Assembly: GCA_030848705.1 (NCBI GenBank)
Contig: JAUIZM010000016.1
Coordinates: 1,178,001 to 1,242,000 of the forward strand
Source of the DNA: Heracleum sosnowskyi
Lineage: Eukaryota; Streptophyta; Magnoliopsida; Apiales; Apiaceae
Direction: 5' to 3'
Length of the DNA stretch: 64,000 bases
The notes beneath the pieces were generated by a model. That model was not told the origin of the DNA and made no database searches. It saw only the letters and a list, made by a program, of their open reading frames with translations. Positions 1 through 10,801 of the stretch are shown here, piece by piece; position 1 is the first letter of the stretch, and each line of letters starts with the position of its first letter. Both the position numbers and the translations under genes were made by a program.

Positions 1-1120
1 GCTGGACAGCTTCATCCACATTATCAAAAAGATAATTGGCTACTAATCTTCTTTTCCTCTTATGAAGAGTTTCATTATCAAGATCATCTTCATTATCAGC
101 TTTTGATCGATTTGCTCTCCTCTTCTTATAATGACCCTTGGGCTCATCATTAGGCTTAGACACACCTACATCAGTAGATGGTCTCACAGACCTTGCAGGT
201 TTAGTACCAATGTGCTTAGTCCTACCACCCCTTGCAGGTTTGACTGATGTTGATGGAGGTAGCTCTGTTTGTAAAGGCTCAGGTTGAGGTTCTGGTTGAG
301 AAGGAGCTTGGGTAGGTGGATTAACTTGATCATTTATAAACTGTTGCACAGAGGAAGGTAGCAACAAATCTCCAACAACCCCTTTCTTAACATCTTTATT
401 AATAAGATCAGAGAATATCCTTTTATGTAATTTTAAACAAGAAACATCTTCTTCAATTACTTCTACTCCTTCAACACAGTAAGAGAATAAAGTCTGACAG
501 AATCTTGAAAAATAGACTACTCCTCTATTCTCTGTCATTTTCTCTCCTAAATTATTCAAGAAAAGTCGTGCAAAATCAAAATGATTATCATATAAAAGAG
601 AATACCCGATTTGCAGACTGTCTGTGGGAATAGCATCCCAGTTTGTGCATTTCTTTCCAAACGTTCTTGTGATGCAATCAAAGAAGAAGCTCCACTCCTT
701 CCGTAAGAACGGTCATTTTAACTGTCCAATCTTGTTCAAAGGTCCAGAATACCCAATCTCTTGCATCATTCTTATCAAATCATCATCACCCATGCCAATA
801 GTATATGATGAAAACTCAGGAAACCCCATTGCAGCACGAATGGTTCCAGCAGTAATCACATACTCTGTTTCTTCATATTCAAAGATTATAGATGGGTTCC
901 CAGTTTCACCACCATCATCATACATCCCCGACTCCCAGAACGCCTTGATTTGTGAACCAGAAAGTTTTGCTAGTTCTACTAAAGCACGCCCAATCGCTGA
1001 CTGAGCAAGAAAGTCTTGAATCATATGAAAAGCTTCTGGTGCTTTGACAGTGTTTAGTGGTGCTGCGTAGTTATTTGGAACAAATTCTAACCCAGATGAA
1101 ACAAAAGTTGTGGTCGCCAT
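1..1120 (-). pseudogene. Element A third ORF (env-like), N-terminal part, broken by one stop
   Basis: The reading frame starts at an ATG at 1120 (MATTTFVSS) and runs leftwards. A TGA at 715-713 follows the motif IGQLK; the related ORF of element H has an arginine codon there. Beyond the stop the same frame stays open to position 1, through a region rich in Pro, Gln, Lys and Arg. The conserved block around the stop, with FFFDCITR, NWDAIPTDSLQIGYSLLY and VYFSRFCQ, matches by eye a domain common in env-like ORFs of plant Ty1-copia elements. No signal peptide or membrane segment is obvious in the visible part, so the env label rests on position, not shown function. The upstream leader (1121-1315) is pyrimidine-rich and probably untranslated. 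Confidence 0.75.
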
Positions 1121-2508
1121 TAGTAAGATTTGAAAGAAATCAAAGAAACTGATGCAAAAGCTTCTAAAGAGTTTGTGAGTAGAAAAGTGTTTGTGAATAT
1201 GTGTGTGTGACAATAGATGTGAATTGGAGTAAGATGTGAAAGGTTTAGACGTATGTGTGTGTATTGTATAAGTATGAAATTCAAAATTAAAAACTGAACA
1301 GTTTTTAATCATCAATACACAACTGTCTTACTCCATTAACTGTGTGAGTGGGACACGTGGCACACATGCAATGACTGACAGCAAGTAATTGACAGTTTCC
1401 AATGCGCATGCGCAGTAAAAACAGCAATAATTACCGCCTGTTACACTTTTCTAGGAAATTAACCTCTCTCCTCTGTTGAAAACATTCTTGATCAACTGTC
1501 CAATCATACTCTTTTTAAATTTTCAAAACAAATGTCTTTTTCTCAAAATTATAATATGTCTGAAACCAACAAAATTTATTTTAATCACCAGAGATTAAAA
1601 TTAAATTACCTCGGCGTAGAGTACATAATTCATCAGTGTTTACCAATCCTCCTCCTTTAGAAACAAACTCTTTTCACAAACTGTACAGATGTGAGTATTT
1701 GTTTGTGAATTAGCAGAGTTTACTGAATATGAATATTTAGACCATCTCAAAGTGCATAAAATCCACAAACTAAAGTAGTAAAAATTGGTTGCCTAAACTC
1801 GCATGTATAAAATAAGATCTGATTTTTATATCTAAACTCTGTATACTGATATCATTTCATTTGGATATTTCTTTTATTTTTCACCCCCTTTATATATATA
1901 TATATAGATTTTTTTTTTTTTTTTTTTTTCCAGTAATCAGTGGTTGGCACTAGTCACCAAAAATCAAAGATTTTAGCCCTTATTTCATACAATAAGTTCT
2001 TGGATCTTCCTAGGCACAACATGATCTCAAAGGAATATGTGCTCTTTTTGGCATCTTTTGATTTGAGGGTGAATTATTTGCAATTAATAATCAGAGTTTA
2101 GACTTTTCATCAGTTAATACAATTAATTTATGAGAGAAAATGCAAACAGCTAATACAAACTCAGTGTATAGGATCAATAAACTAAGAGATGCTATAAATA
2201 TAGAGACAGTATCATTCTGTGTAAAATTTCTGCACATTTTGTAATCAGAATTTATAATACTTAGAAGGATTCATGATTACTTACTGAAAATCATGCTTCA
2301 TACATTTTTCTTCATCGATCCATGTGTTTCAGACAAAAATCATAATCAGAGTTTAACATCAGACTTTAACCGACAGAGTATGACTGACAGAGTATGACTA
2401 ACAGAGTTTATTTATCAGAGTTTAACATGCTGGTGCAAATAACAGTTAACACATGCAAAGAATCATGAGCATAAAATCATGTATAGAGTTTGAATCTAAC
2501 CAGCATCT
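1121..2508 (-). other. Element A spacer between pol and the third ORF
   Basis: I find no convincing coding sequence here on either strand. It holds a (TA)n tract followed by about 20 T at roughly 1889-1930, and a run of CAGAGTTT-type motifs near 2090 and 2340-2430, a motif that recurs all over this family. It probably contains the end of the pol transcript and the leader or promoter of the third ORF. No clear TATA box was found for the latter; an ACTTATACAATA stretch at about 1264-1275 (minus strand) is a weak candidate. Confidence 0.6.
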
Positions 2509-5500
2509 CTAGTCAAAACCAGAGATCATTCCAAGTTCATTTACCAGCCTTGTAAAGGTAGCTTCACTCAAAGGTTTGGTGAAGATATCTGCAAGCTGTT
2601 GGTCTGTAGATACAAAATGAAGCTCAATATCTCCTTCTTCTACATGTTCTCTGATAAAATGATACCTTATGCTGATGTGCTTGGTCATGGAGTGCTGTAC
2701 TGGATTACCTGTCATAGCAATAGCACTTTGATTATCACAGTAAATAGGTATTTTAGAGTACCTTAATCCATAGTCCAGCAACTGATTCTTCATCCATAAA
2801 ATCTGTGCACAACAGCTACCAGCAGCTATATACTCTGCTTCTGCTGTGAACGTGGAAATTGATTTTTTTTCTTGTTGTACCAAGAAACTAATCTATCACC
2901 TAAAAATTGACAGCTTCCACTTGTGCTTTTTCTGTCTATCTTACAGCCTACAAAATCTGCATCAGAGTAACCAATTAAATTAAACTCTGATTCTCTAGGG
3001 TACCACAAACCAAGAGTTATGGTTCCTTTGAGATATTTGAAGATCCTCTTCACAGCTGTTAGATGTGGCTCTCTGGGATCTGCTTGAAATCTTGCACAAA
3101 GACATGTTGCATACATGATATCTGGTCTACTTGCTGTGAGATAAAGAAGAGACCCTATCATTCCTCTATAGTTTGTCATATCTACTGAGGCTCTTGTGTC
3201 TTTGTCTAGCTTTGTTGCAGTAGCCATGGGAGTTGTAGCAGATGAACTATCAAGCATTCCAAATTTCTTGAGAAGATTTCTGGTATATTTTGCTTGATTG
3301 ATAAAAATACCATCATCTGTTTGCTTGACCTGTAAGCCTAGAAAGTAACTAAGCTCTCCCATCATGCTCATTTGATATCTTGACTGCATAAGCTTTGCAA
3401 ATTTCTTACAGAGTTTGTCATTTGTAGATCCAAAAATTATGTCATCCACATAGATTTGAACTAACAGCAAATCATCACCAGTATTGAAATAGAACAAGGT
3501 CTTGTCAATTTTACCTCTAGTGAACCCACTTTCTAAAAGAAATTGAGCCAGAGTTTCATACAATGCTCTAGGTGCTTGCTTTAGTCCATATAATGCCTTA
3601 TCAAGCCTGTAGACATAATCTGGATATTTGGGATCTACAAACCCTGGTGGTTGTTCAACAAACACTTCTTCTTCAAGTTTCCCATTGAGAAAAGCACTTT
3701 TCACATCCATCTGAAAAACTTTAAACTTTTTGTGTGCAGCATAGGCCAGAAAAATCCTTATTGCCTCCAATCTTGCAACTGGAGCAAAAGTTTCATCATA
3801 GTCAATTCCTTCCTGTTGAGAATAGCCTTTTGCCACAAGTCTAGCCTTATTCCTTGTAATCACTCCATCACTATCTGTTTTGTTTCTGAAAACCCACTTT
3901 GTACCAACAATAGATCTGTTCTTTGGTCTTGGTACAAGTGTCCAAACTTCATTCCTCTCAAATTCATTTAACTCCTCTTGCATTGCTGTTATCCAGTTTG
4001 CATCTTGAAGAGCTTCTTCCACTTTCTTGGGTTCTGTTTGAGATAAGAATGCATGAAACAGACTTTCATTATTTGTAGCACTTCTAGTTCTTACACTAGC
4101 TTCTGGATCTCCAATTATCAAGTCAGGTGTATGAGCCTGTGTCCACCTTCTTGTTGTTGGTGATTGGCTTCTATTAACATTATTAGATCCTCCCCCTTGA
4201 TCCATGCTCTCCTGATTTTCTTGACCATTTGCATTCACTGAGGCTCCCCCTGAATTGGACTGTTCAGTATTTGAACTTTCAGAGTTTGACTCAGAGTTTC
4301 TGTTTGATTCTTCATTTGACTCTCTTTCAGAATTTGAGTCTTCATTTTGAGAATTTTCTGAAGTTTCTTCACGCTCCCCCTCGACTGGTTCTCTATTTTG
4401 TTCTGTCTGAAATAATTCTTCAGTGTTTACCAGTAGAGGATCAGAGTATGCTTCGACAGAGTTTGTTGGTTTTGCTTCATCAGAGTTTACATCATCAGAG
4501 TTTAGATCTTCATTTTTAAAGCGAAGTTGATCATGGTATTCTTCAGCTTCTATTCCAGTTATTTTCTTGTCATCAAATGACACATGTATAGATTCCATGA
4601 TCACTTTAGTTCTCAGATTATAGACTCTGAATGTCTTTGTTGACAATGGGTATCCAACAAAAATTCCTTCATCAGCTTTTAAGTCAAACTTGGTCAACTG
4701 TTCAGGATGAGTTTTCAACACAAAACACTTGCATCCAAATATATGAAAATACTTCAAATTTGGCTTCTTATTCTTCACCATCTCATATGGTGTTTTTCCA
4801 TGCTTGTTGATCAGTGTAGCATTCTGAGTAAAACAAGCAGTTTGAACAGCTTCTGCCCAGAAATAAGTTGGCAACTTTGCTTCATCAAGCATTGTTCTGG
4901 CAGCTTCGATTAGAGTTCTGTTCTTCCTTTCAACTACACCATTTTTCTGTGGAGTTCCAGGTGCAGAAAATTCTTGCTTCACTCCTCTTTCCTTGCAGAA
5001 AGCTTCCATTACTGAATTTCTGAATTCAGTTCCATTATCACTTCTTATAATTTTCACTTTAAAATTTGATCCTTTTTCCAGTAGCTTTACATGTTCAATT
5101 AGAATTGAGGCAGTTTCATCTTTCTTTGCTAAGAAATACACCCATGTATACCTTGTGTACTCATCAACAATGACTAAGGCATACTTCTTTCTGCCCAATG
5201 ACATTATATTTACTGGACCAAAAAGATCAACATGTAGAAGATGATAAGGATCCATAACTGAAGATTCAGATTTTGTCTTGAAAGATGACTTCCTTTGCTT
5301 GGCCTTTTGACAAGAATCACATAGACCATCTAAGCTTAGTATTGACTTTGGAAGTCCCCTTACAAGATCTTTTCGAATAAGTTCATTGATGTTGTTCAAG
5401 TTTAGATGAGAGAGCTTCTTATGCCATTTCCAACTCTCTTCATTTGACATTCTTGCAGATAGACACACAGTTTTTCCTTCAGAGTTTGTTACCAAACTTG

Positions 5501-5846
5501 CTTCATAGATGTTATTGTGCCTGTGTCCAACTAGAACAACTTTTCCTGTAGATTTGCTGATCACTTCACAATGTTCAGAATGAAAATCTACATGGTATCC
5601 TCTGTCACAGATTTGACTAACAGAAAGCAGATCATGCTTGAGTCCTGAGACTAGAGCTACATTTTTGATGATGACACTTCCAAGATTGATATTGCCATAT
5701 CCCAGAGTACGTCCTATGTTGCCATCTCCATAGGAAACTTTTGGGCCAGCTTTCTCCTCAAAGTCTGATAGCAGGGCTTTATTTCCTGTCATATGTCCTG
5801 AGCATCCACTGTCCAAGATAAGTGTGCTCTCTTTTATACCCTGCAA
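2509..5846 (-). pseudogene. pol: Element A pol (protease, integrase, RT, RNase H) with one frameshift
   Basis: A first frame of 1006 residues holds the aspartic protease motif LDSGCSGHMTG (near residue 12), the HHCC zinc region of integrase (about 138-190), the integrase core with DLFGP, SDNGTEF and NGVVERKNR (about 205-310), a Ser/Asn/Glu-rich linker, the RT with YVDDI near residue 800, and the first half of RNase H (YSDADFVG). The frame is lost at an eight-T run (2863-2870 as written). The rest of RNase H (SAEAEY-like, YCDNQSAI, ADIFTKPL) continues in another frame to a stop at 2509. A one-base change in this homopolymer would explain it, either a real mutation or a sequencing slip. Pol starts in a different frame from gag, just after the gag stop. 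Confidence 0.9.
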
Positions 5847-5860
5847 TCACAAACAAACAC
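5825..5860 (-). promoter_or_regulatory. Splice-acceptor-like sequence at the gag-pol boundary of element A
   Basis: Directly after the gag stop the minus strand reads a T-rich tract followed by TGATTGCAGGG, then the protease frame. This looks like a plant 3' splice site, and element C has the same TGATTGCAGGG at the equivalent place (about 28193-28203). Splicing here could make a Pol mRNA without the gag stop. That is inference; translational recoding is the alternative. Confidence 0.35.
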
Positions 5861-8205
5861 TAAGTGTTAGTTTTAAGGACCCAGACTTGCTTGGATCCTT
5901 TGGCTTTCTTAACAGTGTTAGCTTTTGCAGCGGAATCACTATCAACAGAGTTTAAACTAACATTGTCATATTTTACACTTACAGAGTTTGCTCTAACCCA
6001 TTTCAAGTTGGGTTTTAGCTCATAATAGTTGTGATAAATAGCATGATAACTCTTGCAAGTATAGATGGAATGCCAAGTGCTCCCACAGTGTGTGCATAAA
6101 GTCTGTGGTCTAACCCTAACATAATCATTCTTCACTCCAGATTTTGAGGGTAAAGAGTTAATATCTTTGTTCTTATTGCAAAACCTGGCAAGATGGTTAA
6201 TACTACCACAATTATGACATGTTTTTCTAGGAGCAGCTGAACTAGGCAGATAATCATTTCTTTTATTAATGCCTACTTTTCCATTCCTATTCCTCTTAAA
6301 CATTTTCTGTTTGTTAACAGACTTTACCTCTTTGAGCTTATGTTTAAATTGTTTATCTGTCATTAAACCAACATTAACCTGTTTATCACAGATTTTTACT
6401 GGTTCTTTAACAGCTTCTAGCTCAATCTCATTCTCTGTTATTGAATCAACATTAACCTGTTCTTCACAAGTTTCAACTGGTTCCATAACAGCTTCCTTCA
6501 CAACAACAGACTTTAACTTACTGTTTTCAGGAACAAATAGCATAGGTTTAAGTTGTGGCTTCACTTTTACTTTTCCTTGAAACCTAAGTTCATCTTCCTC
6601 ATTGTAACCTAAACCTACAGTATCTGTCTGAAAAACTTGATGTGTGTCTCTACCAGAATTAGTCCAGGTTTTAATCACTTTTCTTTCTTTTTGCAACTCA
6701 GACTCTATTTGCCTATATCTTTTAAGCAATTCCTGTTCAACATAAACAGCATCATCTCTCTCTTTTTGAACTTGTTGCATGTTAACAAGCTTCTCTTCAA
6801 GAAATTTATTCCTTTCTTTAAGACCTAGATTCTCAGATTTGATTCTTTCATTCTCTAAAGTCTGATCCCTATAACTAACATATATGCTTTTAAGATAAAT
6901 TCTTAACTCAGATATATTATCAGTGTCATAAGCATAAGTTGTTAGAGGTACCTTGTTTTCAGATGATTCAGCTTCATCTTTAACAGTAGCCATAAGAGCA
7001 TAATTGACTCCCTCATCTGAGTCTGAAGTGTCTGCCCAGTCCTTGCCTTTAGTGATGAGTGCTTTCTCAGATTTTCCTTTCTTGCACTCAGGAGCATAAT
7101 GACCCATCTCTTTACACTTGTAGCACTGGATTTCAGACTTGTCTTTCTTTCCAGACTTGGTATATCCTCCATCAGACTTTCTGAAATTTCTCTTATCAGA
7201 GTTTGAATCTTTCCTTGAGAATCTCTTTCCTTTCTTGAAGTTCTTGAATCCCATCTTCTTGAAAGTCTTCACCATTAAAGCAGCCATCTTCATCATCTCT
7301 TCTTCATCATCCTCAGAATCAGAAGCTTCATCATCAGTATTTGAGCCATCATCAGAGTTTGATGACTCACTTTCAGATTTGATGACTAAAGCCTTTCCTT
7401 TGGCTTTCTTTCTTGAAAGTTCCTTCTTGACAGGCTTCTCTTCAACTTTGAGAGCAACAGATTTTGTCTTCTTACTTAATCTTCTATTTCTTTGTTCTAT
7501 CTCCAGTTCATGAGTTTTCAACAACCCATAGATTTCATCAAGATCTGTATCAGCAAGCTCATAATTATCTCTTATTGTGGTTGTCTTTAAATCCCACTTT
7601 TCAGGTAGAGATAACAGAAACTTGAGATTAGACTCTTCAATATCATATTCTTTATCAACTAGAGATAGATCATTCAACAATTTACAAAATCTGTCATATG
7701 TCTCAGTTAAAGTTTCACCAGATCTTGAATCAAAGTGTTCATACTCCTGTGTTAGTATGGTCCTCCTATTCTTCTTAATAGCACCTGTTCCTTGGCATCT
7801 GACTTCTAAAGCATCCCATATCTCTTTGGCAGTTTTGCAACCAATTACTCTGTTAGACATAACATTATCTAAGGCACTGTGGAGAAGATGTCTAACCTTT
7901 GCATCCTTAGCAATTGATGAGATGTCTTCAGGAGTCAAATCCTTCTTTTCCTTTGGGATCAGTTTCTGCTCTTCATCACCAATAACAGGAGACAATTTAG
8001 TTGGCATATGAGGACCATTGTTGATTCTGTCAAGGTATTCTGGATCTATGGCTTCCAGAAACATGGTCATCTTCACCTTCCAAATTGGATATTCAACTGG
8101 TCTGAGTATTGGAACCCTTATAGTCTCATATCTACTCACAGAAGTAGGTTGAACCTTCTGAGCATTAGAACCTGCATTAGAACCTTCCTGAGTGTTGTCA
8201 GCCAT
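5860..8205 (-). CDS. gag: Element A Gag, 781 residues, three zinc knuckles
   Basis: The frame is intact from ATG at 8205 (MADNTQEGSN) to a stop at 5860. Residues of about 30-240 form the Ty1-copia gag domain (ETIRVPIL, YPIWKVKM, AKEIWDALE, LLSLPEKWD). An acidic Ser/Asp-rich stretch follows, then a CCHC knuckle at about 360 (CYKCKEMGHYAPEC), a long coiled-coil-like region and two further CCHC knuckles near 661 (CHNCGSINHLARFC) and 704 (CTHCGSTWHSIYTC). Gag packages element RNA into cytoplasmic particles; the knuckles bind nucleic acid. A Gag with extra C-terminal knuckles is longer than the usual short copia Gag. Element C has the same layout in a broken copy. The start is the first ATG after the primer binding site. 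Confidence 0.9.
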   Translation of the reverse strand: MADNTQEGSNAGSNAQKVQPTSVSRYETIRVPILRPVEYPIWKVKMTMFLEAIDPEYLDRINNGPHMPTKLSPVIGDEEQKLIPKEKKDLTPEDISSIAKDAKVRHLLHSALDNVMSNRVIGCKTAKEIWDALEVRCQGTGAIKKNRRTILTQEYEHFDSRSGETLTETYDRFCKLLNDLSLVDKEYDIEESNLKFLLSLPEKWDLKTTTIRDNYELADTDLDEIYGLLKTHELEIEQRNRRLSKKTKSVALKVEEKPVKKELSRKKAKGKALVIKSESESSNSDDGSNTDDEASDSEDDEEEMMKMAALMVKTFKKMGFKNFKKGKRFSRKDSNSDKRNFRKSDGGYTKSGKKDKSEIQCYKCKEMGHYAPECKKGKSEKALITKGKDWADTSDSDEGVNYALMATVKDEAESSENKVPLTTYAYDTDNISELRIYLKSIYVSYRDQTLENERIKSENLGLKERNKFLEEKLVNMQQVQKERDDAVYVEQELLKRYRQIESELQKERKVIKTWTNSGRDTHQVFQTDTVGLGYNEEDELRFQGKVKVKPQLKPMLFVPENSKLKSVVVKEAVMEPVETCEEQVNVDSITENEIELEAVKEPVKICDKQVNVGLMTDKQFKHKLKEVKSVNKQKMFKRNRNGKVGINKRNDYLPSSAAPRKTCHNCGSINHLARFCNKNKDINSLPSKSGVKNDYVRVRPQTLCTHCGSTWHSIYTCKSYHAIYHNYYELKPNLKWVRANSVSVKYDNVSLNSVDSDSAAKANTVKKAKGSKQVWVLKTNT

Positions 8206-8253
8206 GATTATACTTGTGTTTGAATCGTAAAACTGTATATATTAATCAGCCTT

Positions 8254-8266
8254 GGCTCTGATACCA
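8254..8266 (-). promoter_or_regulatory. Primer binding site of element A
   Basis: The minus strand reads TGGTATCAGAGCC two bases inside the LTR. This is the usual Ty1-copia primer site, complementary to the 3' end of initiator methionine tRNA. Confidence 0.9.
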
Positions 8267-8268
8267 AT

Positions 8269-8760
8269 TGTTAGGCCAAATACACAATATATAATCAAGA
8301 TAAGTATGATAATAATAATTAAGAACACTGTTTATGAATCAAAAACTGAATTATATAAATAACTCTTCTCTCAGTGATGTTAATGAATCACAGAGAGCTG
8401 CTAGGTTACAAGAATAATAATTCTATGTTCGCATCCCTTTTAGGGTTAACCTATCTGTGTTTATATATTACACAGTTACATAATCAATCTCTAATTGATA
8501 CTCCTATAAATCAGCTATACAGATTATATCAAATTAGGATTGCTTCTGTCTTCTGTTCCGTTTCCTTAACTGTCTCAATATATCTTGCTTCTTTCCATCT
8601 TCAAGATATATTGCTTCTAGAATCTTCATTATAGCACCGACAGTTAATAAACTCTTTACCTCGTCAGACTTTAACAAACTCTGACTGGCTTCTTAGTAAA
8701 CTCTGATTAACACCTGGTACTTAAACACTGATGAGCAAACGTCAGCAATTATATTTAACA
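8269..8760 (-). repeat. 5' LTR of element A (492 bp)
   Basis: On the plus strand the LTR begins TGTTAGGCCAAATAC and ends TTTAACA, so it has TG...CA ends. The primer site lies just left of it, and element B integrase coding sequence starts at 8761. A TATATAAAC box on the minus strand at 8467-8459 is the likely promoter core. The U3 part holds several AAACTCTGA motifs. The LTR of element H (59944-60489) is clearly related but longer. Confidence 0.9.
8459..8467 (-). promoter_or_regulatory. TATA box in the LTR of element A
   Basis: TATATAAACACAG on the minus strand, within the LTR. The C/I family has the same core (TATATAAACACAG) in its LTRs and H has a near match. Confidence 0.6.
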
Positions 8761-9706
8761 AGCAGTATTCACAGCTTCAGCCCAAAAGTACATTAGAAGT
8801 CTTGATTCACTTAACATAGTCCTTGCAGCTTCAATCAATGTACGATTTTTCCTTTCCACCACTCCATTATGTTGAGGAGTTCTGGGGGCTGAATACTGTC
8901 TTGTTATTCCTTTATCTGCACAAAAGTCATTTAGGACTGCATTCTTGAATTCAGTTCCATTATCTGACCTTATAGCTCTAACATGGAATCTAAAATCCAA
9001 CTCAATCAACTTTATATGATCAATCACCATCTGTGGGGTCTCATCCTTGGAATGTAGGAATAAAACCCAAGTATATTTGGAATAGTCATCAACAATCACA
9101 AGTGCATATTGTTTCTTTGACATGGACATCACACTAACTGGACCAAACAAATCCATGTGCAGTAGCTGATGTGGTTCAGTTATTGATGATGTGTCAGTGC
9201 CCTTGTGAGAAGCTTTCTTTGACTTTCCTTTCTGACATGCCTAACACAGTCCTTCCTGTGTAAATTCCATCTGAGGCAAACCTCTCACCAATTCCCTCTT
9301 GACTTAAGAGTTCATGGTTTTGAAGTTTAGGTGAGACATCTTCTTGTGCCATAGCCAACTATCATCTGATGAAGCTTTAGCATAAAAACAAGTAACTTCA
9401 TCTTTGGATCCAGAGTGCAGATCAGCTATAAACAAATCATCTTTCCTTACTCCTTGAAGAGCAGGCTTTCCATTCTTCTTGTGAAGGATCTGACATTTAT
9501 CTTTCTCAAAGGAGACAACATACCCTCTGTCACAGAAATGACTGATGCTGAGAAGATTGAACTTCAGACCTTCCACAATGGATACATCTTGAATGATAAC
9601 ATTTCCAAATTTCAAACAGCCATATCCTCTGGTAATACCCTTGTTGTTATCTACAAAGGTAACTCATGGGCCAGCTTTATCAACCACATTTGATAGCAGG
9701 GCTCTA
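8761..9706 (-). pseudogene. pol: Element B pol fragment: protease remnant and integrase
   Basis: Read on the minus strand, this begins with the end of the protease region, then the HHCC zinc region (SWLWHKKMSHLNFKTMNS) and the integrase core (MDLFGPVSVMSMSKKQY, SDNGTEF, NGVVERKNR), and stops at AEAVNTAC where element A inserted. It is broken: a TGA at 9666-9664 just after AGP, a TAA after KTMNS near 9303, and a TAG inside the zinc region near 9242. The protease active site (LDSGC in element F) is missing because of the deletion described at 9707-9711. RT and RNase H lie outside the window. Confidence 0.88.
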
Positions 9707-10340
9707 TCAAATGGATCCACTCTAGTCTTTGGAGGACTAGTAGTCTTAGATCTAACATGCTTCTTATTATTAACATGTTGACGTGGAGCAGTCTTATTAT
9801 CAGATACATGTTTACTATTAAAATATGCATGCATAACATTGAAGGCACAAGACATGCAATTAACCACACCACATGTTTTATGAGAAAGATTAACAGCAGG
9901 CATGTTGGTTCTACAGTTGTTTTGATCCACTTTATGGATGTCTGACTTAGTCTCCGTTGCTGAAACAACTTTGACTGGTTTCTCAGACATACACTTGTTG
10001 GACTGATCAAGTTCAAAAGCAAGATCCTCAATACACATCTCCTCTTGAATAATGATAGAATATTCATTCAGAGGCCCTGCCAAGGATTCTCTAAAGAAAG
10101 GTGTTTCAATACCCTTAAGCACATATGGTACACCCCTTTCTTCAGCACTGACTCTATTAGGGGTGTTTATGCTTAATTCTCCAATAGACTCATTATAGTC
10201 ATACCCTATTCCAACAGTATGACCAATACTTTGTTTATTGATTATTTCTTTAGCAATCTTACAAGAGTTATAGTAAGCATTAGCCTTGATTTTAAGTTCA
10301 CTGATCTGATCCTTAAGAATGGTTTCCAGTTGAATATAAC
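9664..10340 (-). pseudogene. gag: Element B gag, C-terminal part, fused to pol by a deletion
   Basis: The frame is open from the E insertion point (10340) leftwards and matches element F gag: VPYVLKGIETPF, SDIHKVDQNNCRTNMPAVN, NCMSCAFNVM and HVNNKKHV all have close partners there. Around 9707-9711 the gag sequence jumps directly into protease sequence downstream of the catalytic motif; about 0.23 kb present in F is absent. The C-terminal gag end, the gag-pol boundary and the protease Asp are therefore lost. Confidence 0.85.
10336..10340. repeat. Target-site duplication of element E, left copy
   Basis: ATAAC immediately before the left LTR; the same five bases follow the right LTR at 20120-20124. 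A 5 bp duplication is expected for a Ty3-gypsy insertion. Confidence 0.95.
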
Positions 10341-10744
10341 TGTTAGAGGCTTAAGGCTGATGCCCACTGGGCCGATCGAAGCAGCCCATTTTCCATAGCC
10401 TGTGTGAAGAGGCCCAACACCTTTTCAACGACCGAAGAGCCCACTTTCCACCTTTAATGGACTGGGCCGATCCATAGCAGGAAGACCAGGTCGTGGGAAG
10501 ACCCCGAGTTCCACGTTCGGAACGTGGGGGATCGGAACTAACTGGTAAAATAAGAGGATCAGGTTTATTCTTCAGTTGATAGACAATTTACACAAACAGA
10601 CACATATTAGCTATACGTTCAATTTACCTATCTGGACTACCAGTTACTGATTCTCACGCCGGAGGTGAATCGGGGGGCCCAACCCTCGCATTCTTCTTCT
10701 TTGCAGGTCCGACCGGACGTAGGTGACGAAAACTGGTTCCAACA
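10341..10744 (+). repeat. 5' LTR of element E (404 bp)
   Basis: It begins TGTTAGAGGCTTAAGG and ends GGTTCCAACA. It contains the inverted repeat CCACGTTCGGAACGTGG. It is identical by eye to the right LTR, so very little time has passed since insertion. Confidence 0.95.
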
Positions 10745-10746
10745 TT

Positions 10747-10763
10747 TGGCGCCGTCTGTGGGA
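10747..10763 (+). promoter_or_regulatory. Primer binding site of element E
   Basis: TGGCGCCGTCTGTGGGA starts two bases after the LTR. The TGGCGCC start is usual in Tat and Athila elements; I do not assign the tRNA with certainty. Confidence 0.8.
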
Positions 10764-10801
10764 ACGTATAGATTAATTGTGCGTTGTGATTTTCTGAGAT
10801 T

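Larger units (their letters stand above)
1..8760 (-). mobile_element. Element A: Ty1-copia LTR retrotransposon with env-like third ORF, truncated by the window edge
   Basis: The minus strand reads 5' LTR (8269-8760), primer binding site, gag, pol (protease, integrase, RT, RNase H), a 1.4 kb spacer and a third ORF leaving the window at position 1. This order, the long gag with several zinc knuckles and the extra ORF after pol resemble the Sirevirus-type branch of Ty1-copia. Its right LTR end lies directly against integrase coding sequence of element B, so A inserted into B. The 3' LTR is outside the window, so LTR divergence and target-site duplication cannot be checked. Element H at the right edge is the same family. 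A is probably immobile by itself: its pol has a frameshift and its third ORF has a stop. Confidence 0.9.

Noticed and set aside
1889..1930. TA and T runs as a promoter
   Set aside because: Simple microsatellite without a following start in a sensible place.
3651..3971. Plus-strand frame within pol of element A, with others at 4229-5244 and 6269-8011
   Set aside because: They lie antisense to long gag and pol genes and mirror their codon pattern; there are no own signals.
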